This document shows positions 28,109 through 36,733 of a stretch of 54,431 nucleotides of DNA, in pieces. The translations under genes and the position numbers were made by a program. The notes under the pieces were generated by a model, which did not search any database, had not been told where the DNA came from, and worked only from the letters and a program-made list of their open reading frames with translations. Source of the DNA: SAR324 cluster bacterium (GTDB lineage Bacteria; SAR324; XYD2-FULL-50-16). Every line of letters begins with the position of its first letter. Within the stretch, counting starts at the first letter, position 1. The stretch covers positions 1 to 54,431 of the forward strand of contig JANQLH010000097.1 in the NCBI GenBank assembly GCA_028280735.1. The letters are read 5' to 3'.

Positions 28109-28128
28109 GGAACAAGCTTTCTTGTTCC
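28109..28128 (-). promoter_or_regulatory. Perfect 8-bp hairpin in the probable porin leader
   Basis: GGAACAAG (28109-28116) and CTTGTTCC (28121-28128) flank a four-base loop. On the minus strand the hairpin is followed by GGGGGATTTTTT, so it could act as an attenuator about 80-110 bases upstream of the porin start. Confidence 0.5.
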
Positions 28129-28312
28129 AAGCGATAATTGAATACGCTGGCAAAGCGTTTCATTTTTACCAACAGACTTACCGGTGATATGTACCAAAAA
28201 GAAAGGAGAGTAATAAACTTATTTGAAAATATCGTCTCCAGTTAGCCTGCCAGTTTCACTCTTTCCCGGCCTTCACGTTGGAAGTTCAACGGGATGTCGG
28301 TGAATCGTGTCA

Positions 28313-28335
28313 CAGCAATTGATAGTCAATCGCTG
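28313..28335. promoter_or_regulatory. Near-palindrome upstream of the porin gene
   Basis: CAGCAATTGA and TCAATCGCTG are inverted copies with one mismatch around a three-base centre, a shape typical of dimeric regulator sites. It lies about 300 bp upstream of the porin start. The binding protein is unknown. Confidence 0.35.
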
Positions 28336-28645
28336 TTGTATTCAGCAGCCTACCAAACTCAATCCTATAACTTCAACGAAAAAGTCAAATTGACTGATCA
28401 GGCAGTGCCTAAGAATCTAAACAGATTGGATTGTTAAAAGCCAACCTAAGAAAGGCCGTTGGCAAAACTCTCACAACCTGTTGTTCTCTTCATTAACCCA
28501 AATAAAAGGCGATGCTATGTTATTTAAGTAGAAATATCAACACTAATGCACCGTTTTTTAATTCTACAAATAGTGGACTCTGATTAAGTGGCTGATTTAA
28601 CTGTTTTAGAAACCACATCCCAACTCAAAGTCAACTACCGAGTAT

Positions 28646-28675
28646 GCCTAGTAGGTTATTGGGCCTTTTTGTTTT
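28646..28675 (+). terminator. Terminator-like hairpin with T-run on the plus strand
   Basis: GCCTA (28646-28650) pairs with TGGGC (28660-28664), one G-T pair included, followed by CTTTTTGTTTT. No plus-strand gene lies upstream, so it may end an unannotated small RNA, or be chance. Confidence 0.3.
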
Positions 28676-29078
28676 GATAAACCTTAAAGAGATTAAAAAA
28701 TTGATCTGGAACAACCATGAAAAAGGCTGTTTTTAAAGGCTTTCCTCTTTTTACCTCTTCTGAGAAAGAGCTTTAGCAGACCATAATTCGAAAATCAACC
28801 CCTAATTTAATATTAAATTATCAAATAACTATCTATTATTAATAACGATCAGATGGCTTTTCCTGTTTTGGTTCCCATCAATCATTGCGATATATAAACT
28901 TTATGACAATTGTAGGTCTCACCTTCTTACAAGCGATCATAAGGTCATTTTATAGTATTTAAAACTTACAATTGCAAGTCTCAACTAACAAGAAAAGCCT
29001 TAGGTCTGCATTTAACCTGCATTTATCGCGAAAACATCGAACCACATCGATAGGTTTTTTCGGCGGTAAGATGACTTT

Positions 29079-29768
29079 TCATGTCCGCTGTTTAAATTCA
29101 ATACCCAGCTTTCTCAGTATTAGTTGCATGGGTGTACCAAACAAAAAAGGTATCAAATTTGGATCGGTATCTGTTTTTTCCAGGACCAACGCTCGAATGG
29201 AAATGTCGTATTGGACAATTTCCAGTAATTGCTCTAATGCTTTGCCTGCAATTTTACCCTGGTTTTCGTCTATGATCTGTTTCACCTCTGAGAATGAGCA
29301 TTTTTCCTGGTGTTCCTCAACCAATTCCCATAAACCCTGGATTTCCCCGATGATGTCTTTTCTGGTCAACCTGTCCTTATCGTACAGGGCTTCAATCTCA
29401 GAAGTATCCCAACATTTTAATACTTTGCATTCTAATGGTCTGTTCTCATATATACTGCATTGATTATTTGAAAAATCTGCATAGAGACAAGCTTCCGTTC
29501 CATCTTTTGATTTAATCTTGACAACGTCAGTTTCCGCTTGAATCAAGCCACCTTTGACGTTGTCTTCAGCCGGTTCGCCTTCGCGAATTGTAAATAGAAA
29601 TTTTCCGTGCAGTTTTCCCGATTTAACCAGATCCAAATCATCTTTATGTAAGGCAGGTCCGCCCTTGGCGCAGCATGTACAACAACGCTTGCATTCGGAT
29701 TGATCCGATTTGTTTTGGGCTGATTTGATGAATGATTTATAGTCCGTTTTTTTATTTAGTTTTTCCAT
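29079..29768 (-). CDS. YkgJ-type cysteine-cluster protein
   Basis: This 229-aa protein has the segment CKRCCTCCAKGGPALHKDDL near its start and CLYADFSNNQCSIYENRPLE, then CKVLKC, in the middle. This pattern is related to YkgJ and to a group of putative Fe-S or zinc proteins. It differs clearly from the homologue at 26155, with a longer spacer and a helical C-terminus of about 100 residues. An in-frame ATG at 29930 would add 54 residues without family character, so I prefer ATG 29768, though neither start has a good ribosome site. Function is unknown. Confidence 0.75.
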   Translation of the reverse strand: MEKLNKKTDYKSFIKSAQNKSDQSECKRCCTCCAKGGPALHKDDLDLVKSGKLHGKFLFTIREGEPAEDNVKGGLIQAETDVVKIKSKDGTEACLYADFSNNQCSIYENRPLECKVLKCWDTSEIEALYDKDRLTRKDIIGEIQGLWELVEEHQEKCSFSEVKQIIDENQGKIAGKALEQLLEIVQYDISIRALVLEKTDTDPNLIPFLFGTPMQLILRKLGIEFKQRT

Positions 29769-30603
29769 GTGCGATCTGATTAAAATATTTGTGCTTATAT
29801 TAAAACTGGTCAAAAAACCTCTAATGGTTTCCTGTTTAAGAGCTGGAAAAAATAATCGTATGCTGTTCAAACGCCACCCAAGTGAACACAATATCTTTTG
29901 ACCTTGTTGAATAACTGAGTTGTCAAGCATACCAAAATAACAAGCTCAATTGCATATCTTTAGAGTCAAATGTTCCGGCAAGATCAATATTAAAATTGAT
30001 TACCTCCGGCAGATCTATATTTTGTTTGTCAACCTCGAAATTTTTTAGCTATAATATCGCAGCAATTTGACCGGATGAGGGTGACAAATATCTCAACAAA
30101 GCCCGATCGTGTATCGTGAAAATTGCTTATAGTATTGAAATAAAAAGATATGATGATTTGTCCTCATTCAAATATGCTAAGATTTTTTTTGCTTTTATTA
30201 GGCATCAAGATGAAAAATTATATAATAACAGAATTCTATGCGCCTGATTGAATTAATAAGACTTGAATTCTCCTTTTAGATGTCTGTTGATAAATATCTC
30301 AATAATGAGAATACTCTCGTGGAGAATTATAACCTTTAAAAAACCAAACTTTGGTTAACGTGTTGAAAAGAAAGATCAATTTGTTTGATATTTTGGCTGT
30401 GGCATCACAATTGCTGATTGTATCAAAATGCAACAGTCAGATAGATTTATTCCTTCCAATTATTTAGCAAGTTACTTATTGGTTGGTTATTAGATCAATT
30501 CAGTCCGTTCCAATTCTTTTTTAAAAACAAAGCAGGCAGTTTCAAGACATACGCAATACTTAATATGTCAGGTAATTGTTTGCCGATAGATTGGTTAAGA
30601 AGC
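29769..30603. other. Intergenic region upstream of the Por-Nuo operon
   Basis: This AT-rich stretch of about 830 bp lies between the divergent YkgJ-type gene and porC. The first 160 bp could instead be the 5' part of the YkgJ-type gene. Beyond a promoter-like pair at 30026-30055 I see no gene or conserved RNA element. Confidence 0.4.
30026..30055 (+). promoter_or_regulatory. Candidate sigma-70 promoter
   Basis: TTGTCA (30026-30031) and a perfect TATAAT (30050-30055) are separated by 18 bases on the strand of the Por-Nuo operon. The start of the first gene is about 550 bp downstream, which would make a long leader. Confidence 0.45.
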
Positions 30604-31182
30604 ATGATTGAAATCAGATTACATGGCCGTGGAGGTCAGGGAGCTGTTACATCAGCTGAACTGCTTGCCATTGCAGCCATAAATAAAGGGAAATACGCGC
30701 AAGCATTTCCAAGTTTTGGTCCGGAAAGAAGGGGGGCTCCGGTTACCGCTTTTTTAAGGATTGATGATAAGCCGATCAGAACCCGGACAATGGTTTACCA
30801 TCCGGATGTTGTTTTGGTATTGGATCCGTCAATTTTGCGTTTAGTTGATGTAGCAGCCGGTATCAAAGAAGATGGTGTTGTTGTTGCCAATTCCAAGTAT
30901 TCAGGAAAGGAGCTTCAGCAGGAACTTAAAATCGGTAATTGTTTTGCGTCCGTCAACGCAACCAAAATCGCTATGGAAGAACTGGGTCTGCCAATTACCA
31001 ATACGACAATGATTGGTGCTCTTCTTAAGGTGAAGGAGTTCATCACTGTCGAAGATATGGTGACACCTTTTAACGAACGATTTGGAAAAATAGCGGAAAA
31101 AAACATAAAAACATTGAAACGAGCATTTAAAGAAACCGATTATGCCGATTTCGATAAATCGATTGCTGCTGTTCCAGCCTAA
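30604..31182 (+). CDS. porC: 2-oxoacid:ferredoxin oxidoreductase, gamma subunit
   Basis: This 192-aa gamma subunit starts at ATG 30604 with MIEIRLHGRGGQGAVTSAEL, the standard PorC opening. It continues with AFPSFGPERRGAPVTAFLRI, the family signature. An in-frame start 39 bp upstream adds residues without family character. In split pyruvate:ferredoxin oxidoreductases the gamma chain helps bind CoA. It is the first gene of an operon in the order gamma, delta, alpha, beta, then three NADH-dehydrogenase-like genes. The substrate is probably pyruvate, but another 2-oxoacid is possible. Confidence 0.93.
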   Translation: MIEIRLHGRGGQGAVTSAELLAIAAINKGKYAQAFPSFGPERRGAPVTAFLRIDDKPIRTRTMVYHPDVVLVLDPSILRLVDVAAGIKEDGVVVANSKYSGKELQQELKIGNCFASVNATKIAMEELGLPITNTTMIGALLKVKEFITVEDMVTPFNERFGKIAEKNIKTLKRAFKETDYADFDKSIAAVPA

Positions 31183-31253
31183 GTAACAGCAAGAATTAAA
31201 CTAAAGTTTTCAACACTTTCCTGCTTTTAAGCTCAAGTTTTATAGGAGAAAAC

Positions 31254-31547
31254 GTGACGACTACCCAAAAAGAACCCGGATGGAAAGATTTGGAAGTTGG
31301 CTTCACCATTAGCCAGCCCGGTTCCGGAAAGGAATATAAAACCGGTGACTGGAGATCATTGCGACCGGTTGTCGAAAAGAGTCAATGCATAAAATGTGGC
31401 ATATGCTACATATTCTGTCCTGATATGGCCATTTTAAAAACAGACGACAGTTTTTTTGAGGCCGACCTGTATTATTGCAAAGGATGTGGAATTTGCGCAC
31501 AGGAATGTTTTACCAGATGTATTAACATGGTGGCCGAGGAGGAATGA
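31254..31547 (+). CDS. porD: 2-oxoacid:ferredoxin oxidoreductase, delta (ferredoxin-like) subunit
   Basis: This 97-aa protein carries two [4Fe-4S] motifs: C45-x2-C48-x2-C51-x3-C55P (CIKCGICYIFCP) and C75-x2-C78-x2-C81-x3-C85. An additional cysteine is C89. It relays electrons from the TPP-bound intermediate in the beta subunit to the acceptor. The 43 or so N-terminal residues before the first cluster match PorD. The GTG at 31254 has AGGAG six bases upstream. The stop overlaps the alpha-subunit start (ATGA), so the two are translationally coupled. Confidence 0.93.
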   Translation: MTTTQKEPGWKDLEVGFTISQPGSGKEYKTGDWRSLRPVVEKSQCIKCGICYIFCPDMAILKTDDSFFEADLYYCKGCGICAQECFTRCINMVAEEE

Positions 31548-32725
31548 TGAGTAAACGAATTGGAGTAGAAGTATCCATAGCTGCCGCGGAAGCAGCTGGC
31601 CTGGCGGATGTTGATGTGGTATCTGCCTATCCTATCACGCCTCAAACCCATATCGTGGAACATTTGGCCGAGATGGTCGCTCATGGAGATCTGGATGCGG
31701 AATACATTCCGGTTGAATCGGAACATTCAGCAATGAGCGTTGCCTGCGGCTCTTCGGCAGTTGGTGCCAGGACTTTTACCTGTACCAGTTCACAGGGATT
31801 GGCATTGATGAATGAGATTGTGTTTTTGGCTGCCTCTTTGAGATTGCCCATCGTGATGGCATTGGCCAATCGATCCCTTTCCGGACCATTAAGTATCTGG
31901 AATGATCATTCGGACGTGATGTCTATCCGCGATAGTGGCTGTATTCAGATTTTTACCGAGACCGGTCAGGATGTTTACGATCATATGATATATGCCTTCA
32001 GGGTGGCGGAAGATCCAAGTGTGTCTCTTCCCTTTATCGTTAACCTGGATGGTTTTCTGCTGACCCATATGATCGAGCCGATTGAATACTGGGAAAAAGA
32101 CTGGGTTAAAAAATTCCTACCCGAACTCAAGCCTGTCAACCGATTACATCCCGATAAACCTATTACCATGGGTGCACTGGGAATGCCCAACATCTTTACC
32201 GAAGCCAAAAAGCATCAGGACCATGGGTTGATCGAATCAAAATCAGTTTTGATTGATGCCTGGAAAGAAATGGGCGATATCACCGGCAGGTATTACCAAC
32301 CAATAGAGACCTACAAGGCTGAAGGTGCAGAAACCTTAATCCTGACAATGGGAAGCCTGGGTGGAATCGCATCCCTGGCTATAGATGAACTCAAGGAAAA
32401 AGGTGAATCGGTTGGATTGATGAAATTAAGACTTTGGAGACCGTTTCCACTGGAAGAACTAGTTGAAACAATGAAAGGTGTCAAGCAACTGATCGTTATC
32501 GATCGTGCTGTTTCCTTTGGTGGACCGGGTGGTCCGGTTGCTTCCGAAATCAGATCCGCATTGTATCACACGGAGAATCGTCCAGTGATCACTAATTATG
32601 TTTGCGGATTGGCTGGTAGAGATGTCACCCAGGATGATTTTATCAAGATCTATGAAGAATCGAAAAGCAGAGCCAACGATTCTGTCAACCAATCTGAATA
32701 TGTTTATCACGGAGTCAGAGAATGA
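31544..32725 (+). CDS. porA: 2-oxoacid:ferredoxin oxidoreductase, alpha subunit
   Basis: This 393-aa alpha subunit contains VSAYPITPQTHIVEHLAEMV near 25-45 and IPVESEHSAMSVACGSSAVG, in which the glutamate activates TPP. TCTSSQGLALMNEI and ANRSLSGPLSIWNDHSDVM are also PorA blocks. The C-terminal part holds the transketolase-like domain (LRLWRPFPLEELVE). It forms the catalytic core with the beta subunit. It begins ATGATG, overlapping the delta stop, and ends overlapping the beta start by 4 bp, both signs of tight coupling. Length is normal for split PFOR alpha chains. Confidence 0.95.
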   Translation: MMSKRIGVEVSIAAAEAAGLADVDVVSAYPITPQTHIVEHLAEMVAHGDLDAEYIPVESEHSAMSVACGSSAVGARTFTCTSSQGLALMNEIVFLAASLRLPIVMALANRSLSGPLSIWNDHSDVMSIRDSGCIQIFTETGQDVYDHMIYAFRVAEDPSVSLPFIVNLDGFLLTHMIEPIEYWEKDWVKKFLPELKPVNRLHPDKPITMGALGMPNIFTEAKKHQDHGLIESKSVLIDAWKEMGDITGRYYQPIETYKAEGAETLILTMGSLGGIASLAIDELKEKGESVGLMKLRLWRPFPLEELVETMKGVKQLIVIDRAVSFGGPGGPVASEIRSALYHTENRPVITNYVCGLAGRDVTQDDFIKIYEESKSRANDSVNQSEYVYHGVRE

Positions 32726-33651
32726 TGGAGCCATTAAACGTTTACGCCTCGCGTCTTGTAAACGAAAAAGAATTTTTTACCCCTGGACATAAATCCTGTC
32801 AGGGTTGTGCTGAGGCTTTGGCTGTCAGACTCGTTGCTAAAGCTTTGGGAGAAAATGTTGTTGTAGCTGCGGCTACAGGTTGTATGGAAGTAGTTTCATC
32901 TGCATATCCTCATACCAGCTGGGACGTTCCCTGGATTCACGTAGCATTTGAAAATGCAGGTGCTGTAGCTTCAGGACTTGAAGCCGGTTTTAAGGCACTG
33001 GTTCGTAAGGGAAAACTTCCCGAAAAAGAAACTGTTTTCTTAGGCATGGGTGGAGACGGTGCCACGCTAGATATTGGATTCCAGGCTCTTTCAGGAGCAA
33101 TGGAACGGGGACATGATATGGTCTATGTTTGTTATGACAACGAGGCCTACATGAATACCGGTATCCAACGATCATCAGCAACACCGGTCGGGGCCACCAC
33201 CACCACCACACCGGGCGGTAAGATCAACCCCGGAGAAGAGTTCTCAGGGAAAAAGGACATGCCGAAAATTATGGTGGCACATAATATTCCATATGTTGCA
33301 ACTGCCTGTGCCAGTTACCCATTGGATTTAATCGAGAAAGTCAAGAGAGCAGCCGCAACAAAGGGGCCTGCTTATGTTCATATCCTCTCTGTTTGCCCGA
33401 CTGGTTGGAGAATCGCCAGCGAAAAAGCGATCTGGATAGGAAGGTTAGCGGTTGAAACAGGTGTTTTTCCGCTTTATGAAGTTATCAACGGCAGATACAA
33501 GATGACGTATCCTGATTTGGAACTGAGACCTGTAGAAGAATATCTGAAGCCACAAGGTCGATTCAGAGGCTTATCTCCAGTTCAAAGGGAAGAATTTCAG
33601 AAAACTGTAACTGCTGAATACGAACGACTTAAAAAAAGAACCGTCTTATAG
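32722..33651 (+). CDS. porB: 2-oxoacid:ferredoxin oxidoreductase, beta (TPP-binding) subunit
   Basis: This 309-aa subunit binds TPP through the GDG motif at about 111-113 and DNEAYMNTGIQRS near 139-151. The proximal [4Fe-4S] cysteines C26 and C29 (KSCQGCAEA) and C54 (ATGCMEVV) are present, with a further cysteine in SVCPTGW. GATTTTTPGGK is a common PorB block. With PorA it decarboxylates the 2-oxoacid and forms acyl-CoA. It overlaps porA by 4 bp and is followed 9 bp later by the NuoE-like gene, which places the diaphorase genes in the same transcript. Confidence 0.95.
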   Translation: MMEPLNVYASRLVNEKEFFTPGHKSCQGCAEALAVRLVAKALGENVVVAAATGCMEVVSSAYPHTSWDVPWIHVAFENAGAVASGLEAGFKALVRKGKLPEKETVFLGMGGDGATLDIGFQALSGAMERGHDMVYVCYDNEAYMNTGIQRSSATPVGATTTTTPGGKINPGEEFSGKKDMPKIMVAHNIPYVATACASYPLDLIEKVKRAAATKGPAYVHILSVCPTGWRIASEKAIWIGRLAVETGVFPLYEVINGRYKMTYPDLELRPVEEYLKPQGRFRGLSPVQREEFQKTVTAEYERLKKRTVL

Positions 33652-33660
33652 GTTTGCGAT

Positions 33661-34125
33661 ATGGAAAATACAATAAAATCAATCGTTGAAAAGTACGACT
33701 CTGATAAAGGGTTTTTGGTTCCAGTGCTCCAGGATGTTCAAAAAGAACTGAACTATTTGCCAAGGGAAGCGTTGGACTATGTCAGTCAGTTTTTGAAAGT
33801 TTCGATCGCCCAGATATATGAAGTGGCTACATTTTATACAGCATTCAGTCTGGAACCTCGTGGAAAATACCAACTTGCCTTATGCCAGGGAACAGCTTGC
33901 CATGTTCGAGGTGTACCCCAGATTACCGATCACATAGAGCGAACGTTGGATATGAATGCGGGTGAAACAACCGAAGACTTGAAGTACACTTTCGAAACAG
34001 TAAATTGTGTGGGAGCTTGCGCGCTAGGTCCCGTATTGGTAGTCAACGGCGATTACCACGGTAACATGACCATCGCAAAAACGGATAGACTCCTGAAAAA
34101 GCTTGGCAAAGAAGGGACTGAATAA
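33661..34125 (+). CDS. NuoE/HoxE/HndA-like [2Fe-2S] subunit
   Basis: This 154-aa thioredoxin-fold ferredoxin corresponds to the 24-kDa subunit of complex I and soluble diaphorases. The [2Fe-2S] ligands are C75 and C80 (CQGTACHVRG) and C116 and C120 (NCVGACALGPV). The helical N-terminus with LNYLPREALDYVSQFL and IYEVATFYTAF is typical. It starts 9 bp after porB and shares one base with the NuoF-like gene (TAATG). With the next two genes it should form an NAD(H)-reacting module attached to the Por enzyme. Confidence 0.95.
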   Translation: MENTIKSIVEKYDSDKGFLVPVLQDVQKELNYLPREALDYVSQFLKVSIAQIYEVATFYTAFSLEPRGKYQLALCQGTACHVRGVPQITDHIERTLDMNAGETTEDLKYTFETVNCVGACALGPVLVVNGDYHGNMTIAKTDRLLKKLGKEGTE

Positions 34126-35978
34126 TGGAAAAATTAAAAACACCCCAAGAATTTTTAGACTTCCAGAAGAAAACGACGGAAGCGATAAATCCAAAAAAGA
34201 CCCGCGTCATTATTTGTGCCGGTAGCGGTTGTCTGGCTTATGGAACGCAAAAGTTGATTGATGGGTTTGAAGAGGAAATTGAAAAACAGAATCTGCATGA
34301 TGTCATGGAAGTAAGAGCTTCCGGCTGTCATGGATTTTGTGAAAGAGGACCGATGATTTTGATCAGTCCTGAAAATATCTATTATCAAAAGGTCGGACTA
34401 AAGGATGCACCGGAAATTATCGAAAAAACCATCTTGAACGGGGAGATAATTGAACGGCTGCTTTATGTTGACCCGCGGACATCTGAAAAGATTATCAAAG
34501 AGCAGGATGTTGAGTTTTATAAAAAGCAACAACGGTACATCCTGGACATGAACCAACTGATCGATCCAACTAAAATCTTGGATTATGTTGGTAACGGCGG
34601 TTATTCAGCCCTGGCCAAAGCTCTTTCCGACATGCAACCCCAGGGAATCATTGATGAGGTGATCGAAGCCAATCTTCGGGGAAGAGGTGGCGGAGGATTT
34701 CCTGCCGGTTGGAAGTGGGATTCCGTGAAAAAAGCTGTAGGTGATCCGAAATATGTGATTTGTAATGCTGATGAAGGTGACCCGGGTGCCTATATGGACC
34801 GCAGTATCCTGGAGGGAAATCCCCATGCGGTTCTGGAAGGAATGATCATCGGTGCTTACGGAATGGGATCAAACCATGGTTATATCTACGTAAGGCATGA
34901 ATATCCACTGGCTGTAACCAATACCGAAATTGCCATAGACCAGGCAAGAGAATTGGGTCTTTTAGGTAAAAATATCCTGGGCAGCGGGTTTGATTTCGAC
35001 ATTCAGATCAACCGCGGTGGTGGAGCGTTTGTTTGTGGCGAGTCTTCGGCACTGTTTGCCTCCATTGAAGGTCGAGCTGGTATACCTCGCGCCAAGTATA
35101 TTCACGCGACAGATCGGGGTCTTTATGACAAACCGACCTGCTTGAACAACGTGGAAACCTGGGCGAATGTTCCGCTGATTATCAACCGGGGTGCCAAATG
35201 GTATCAATCGATCGGTACGGAAAACAGCAAGGGGACCAAGATTTTTGCATTAACCGGTAAGATCAATAATACCGGTTTGGTGGAAGTTCCCATGGGAATC
35301 ACCTTACGGGAAATTGTTTATGAAATTGGTGGTGGAATCCCCAAAGGAAGAAAATTCAAGGCTGTCCAGACAGGTGGACCTTCCGGTGGATGTATTCCTG
35401 AGCAATATCTCGATGTTCCCGTTGATTTTGATGAGCTGACAAAACTCGGATCCATGATGGGATCAGGTGGTCTGATTGTCATGGACGATCGAACCTGCAT
35501 GGTAGACATCGCTCGATACTTTACCCAGTTCCTGGAAGATGAATCCTGCGGAAAATGTACACCTTGTCGGGACGGTGTTCATCAAATGAGACTGATTTTG
35601 GATCGGATTTGCGCCGGTGAAGGGAAAAAAGAAGATATCGATACCTTGGAATGGATGGGCCAGGGAATTGCTGACGGCTCCTTATGTGCTTTGGGTGGCT
35701 CTGCTCCAGCGCCGGTTCTAAGTACTATTCGATACTTCAGAGATGAATACGAAGCCCACATTAAAGACAAGAAATGTCCTGCAGGTGTTTGTAAATCGTT
35801 GATCACATTTTTGATTGATGAGGAAAACTGTACGGGATGTAAGCTTTGTATCAAGCCTTGTCCGACTAATGCTATTACAGGCGAGAAGAAGCAATTACAT
35901 GTTCTGGATCAGGAAAAATGTATCCAGTGCGGCGCTTGCTACGAAGTCTGTAAATTCGATGCAATCATTGTGGAATAA
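34125..35978 (+). CDS. NuoF/HndC/HydB-like NADH-binding flavoprotein subunit
   Basis: This 617-aa protein has the extended HydB-type layout. An N-terminal thioredoxin-like [2Fe-2S] domain has C31, C36, C68 and C72. The FMN/NADH-binding NuoF core follows, with GRGGGGFPAGWKWDSV near 187 and NADEGDPGAYMDRSILEGNP near 211. The [4Fe-4S] motif ESCGKCTPCRDG lies near 472. The C-terminus adds a two-cluster ferredoxin domain (CTGCKLCIKPCP and CIQCGACYEVC, about 565-610). This architecture occurs in NADH-linked soluble and electron-bifurcating [FeFe] hydrogenases. No hydrogenase gene is present here; the partners are Por subunits. It is translationally coupled to the NuoE-like gene. Confidence 0.95.
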   Translation: MEKLKTPQEFLDFQKKTTEAINPKKTRVIICAGSGCLAYGTQKLIDGFEEEIEKQNLHDVMEVRASGCHGFCERGPMILISPENIYYQKVGLKDAPEIIEKTILNGEIIERLLYVDPRTSEKIIKEQDVEFYKKQQRYILDMNQLIDPTKILDYVGNGGYSALAKALSDMQPQGIIDEVIEANLRGRGGGGFPAGWKWDSVKKAVGDPKYVICNADEGDPGAYMDRSILEGNPHAVLEGMIIGAYGMGSNHGYIYVRHEYPLAVTNTEIAIDQARELGLLGKNILGSGFDFDIQINRGGGAFVCGESSALFASIEGRAGIPRAKYIHATDRGLYDKPTCLNNVETWANVPLIINRGAKWYQSIGTENSKGTKIFALTGKINNTGLVEVPMGITLREIVYEIGGGIPKGRKFKAVQTGGPSGGCIPEQYLDVPVDFDELTKLGSMMGSGGLIVMDDRTCMVDIARYFTQFLEDESCGKCTPCRDGVHQMRLILDRICAGEGKKEDIDTLEWMGQGIADGSLCALGGSAPAPVLSTIRYFRDEYEAHIKDKKCPAGVCKSLITFLIDEENCTGCKLCIKPCPTNAITGEKKQLHVLDQEKCIQCGACYEVCKFDAIIVE

Positions 35979-36006
35979 CATATATTTGGAACTACATTAA
36001 CGAGAG

Positions 36007-36726
36007 ATGAACATGCCGGAAAAAGTAAGTCTGACAATAGACGGAAGGTCGATAGAAGCTCCAGCAGGGACAACGATCTTGGAAGCAGCACAAAGTGCCA
36101 ATATATATATTCCGCATCTTTGTCATAACGCTGAGCTAAAGCCTTATGGCGCCTGCCGACTGTGTGTTGTCGAAATTAAACATGGAAAACGCATTAGACA
36201 GGTAGCTTCCTGTATCTATGAAGTAGCTGACGGATTGGAAGTGGATACTAATGCAGAAAGCGTTCAACGCGTCAGGCAACTGGTGATTGAACTGCTTTTG
36301 GTTCGTAATACCAAACACCCTACAATCCGAAAAATCGCTGAAAGACATGGTGTCGATAAAAGTAGATTTGATAAGGATATAAAAGGATGTATCTTGTGTG
36401 GAATGTGCATCAGAACCTGTCAGGAGGTAGTTGGTGTCAATGCTATCGGTTATAAATACCGCGGAGTGAACAAGGAAATCGCAACTCCTTTTGACGGACC
36501 TCCAGAAGATTGTATTGCCTGCGGTTCGTGTGCGTATGTTTGCCCGGTTGATTTTATTCAATATACCGAGAAAAACGGCGTCAGAACTATCTGGAATACG
36601 GATTTTGAAATGCACAAATGCGATACATGCGGACGTGATTTTGCACCGGTTAAGCAATTGGAATATTTCCAAAAGACGCTTAACCTGCCGGAAGATCACT
36701 TCAAAACCTGCGTTCACTGCAAATAA
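36007..36726 (+). CDS. NuoG/HoxU-like iron-sulfur subunit, short form with C-terminal CxxC pair
   Basis: This 239-aa protein has an N-terminal [2Fe-2S] ferredoxin domain (C39, C50, C53, C69) and two [4Fe-4S] motifs (C128/131/134/138 and C169/172/175/179). The His/Cys-liganded cluster that NuoG and HoxU carry between them is missing: the equivalent stretch LLLVRNTKHPTIRKIAERHG has no cysteine. The C-terminus adds C205-x2-C208 and C235-x2-C238, a likely zinc or extra cluster site. No molybdopterin or H-cluster domain follows. It probably links PorD to the NuoF-like chain. ATG 36007 is used; ATG 36013 has better ribosome spacing. Confidence 0.9.
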   Translation: MNMPEKVSLTIDGRSIEAPAGTTILEAAQSANIYIPHLCHNAELKPYGACRLCVVEIKHGKRIRQVASCIYEVADGLEVDTNAESVQRVRQLVIELLLVRNTKHPTIRKIAERHGVDKSRFDKDIKGCILCGMCIRTCQEVVGVNAIGYKYRGVNKEIATPFDGPPEDCIACGSCAYVCPVDFIQYTEKNGVRTIWNTDFEMHKCDTCGRDFAPVKQLEYFQKTLNLPEDHFKTCVHCK

Positions 36727-36733
36727 TCAAATC

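Larger units (their letters stand above)
28017..29078. other. 1.06-kb non-coding region upstream of the porin gene
   Basis: No frame in this stretch has a credible ribosome site and protein-like composition. It contains three hairpin-forming sequences, listed separately. It may hold a long porin leader, regulator sites or a small RNA. Confidence 0.5.

Noticed and set aside
36136-36717. 193-codon frame antisense to the NuoG-like gene
   Set aside because: A shadow of a gene whose cysteine motifs are clear on the other strand.
34125-36726. NuoF/NuoG-like genes as part of an [FeFe] or [NiFe] hydrogenase
   Set aside because: No H-cluster domain, HoxH/HoxY-like gene or hydrogenase maturation gene is present; the direct partners are Por subunits.
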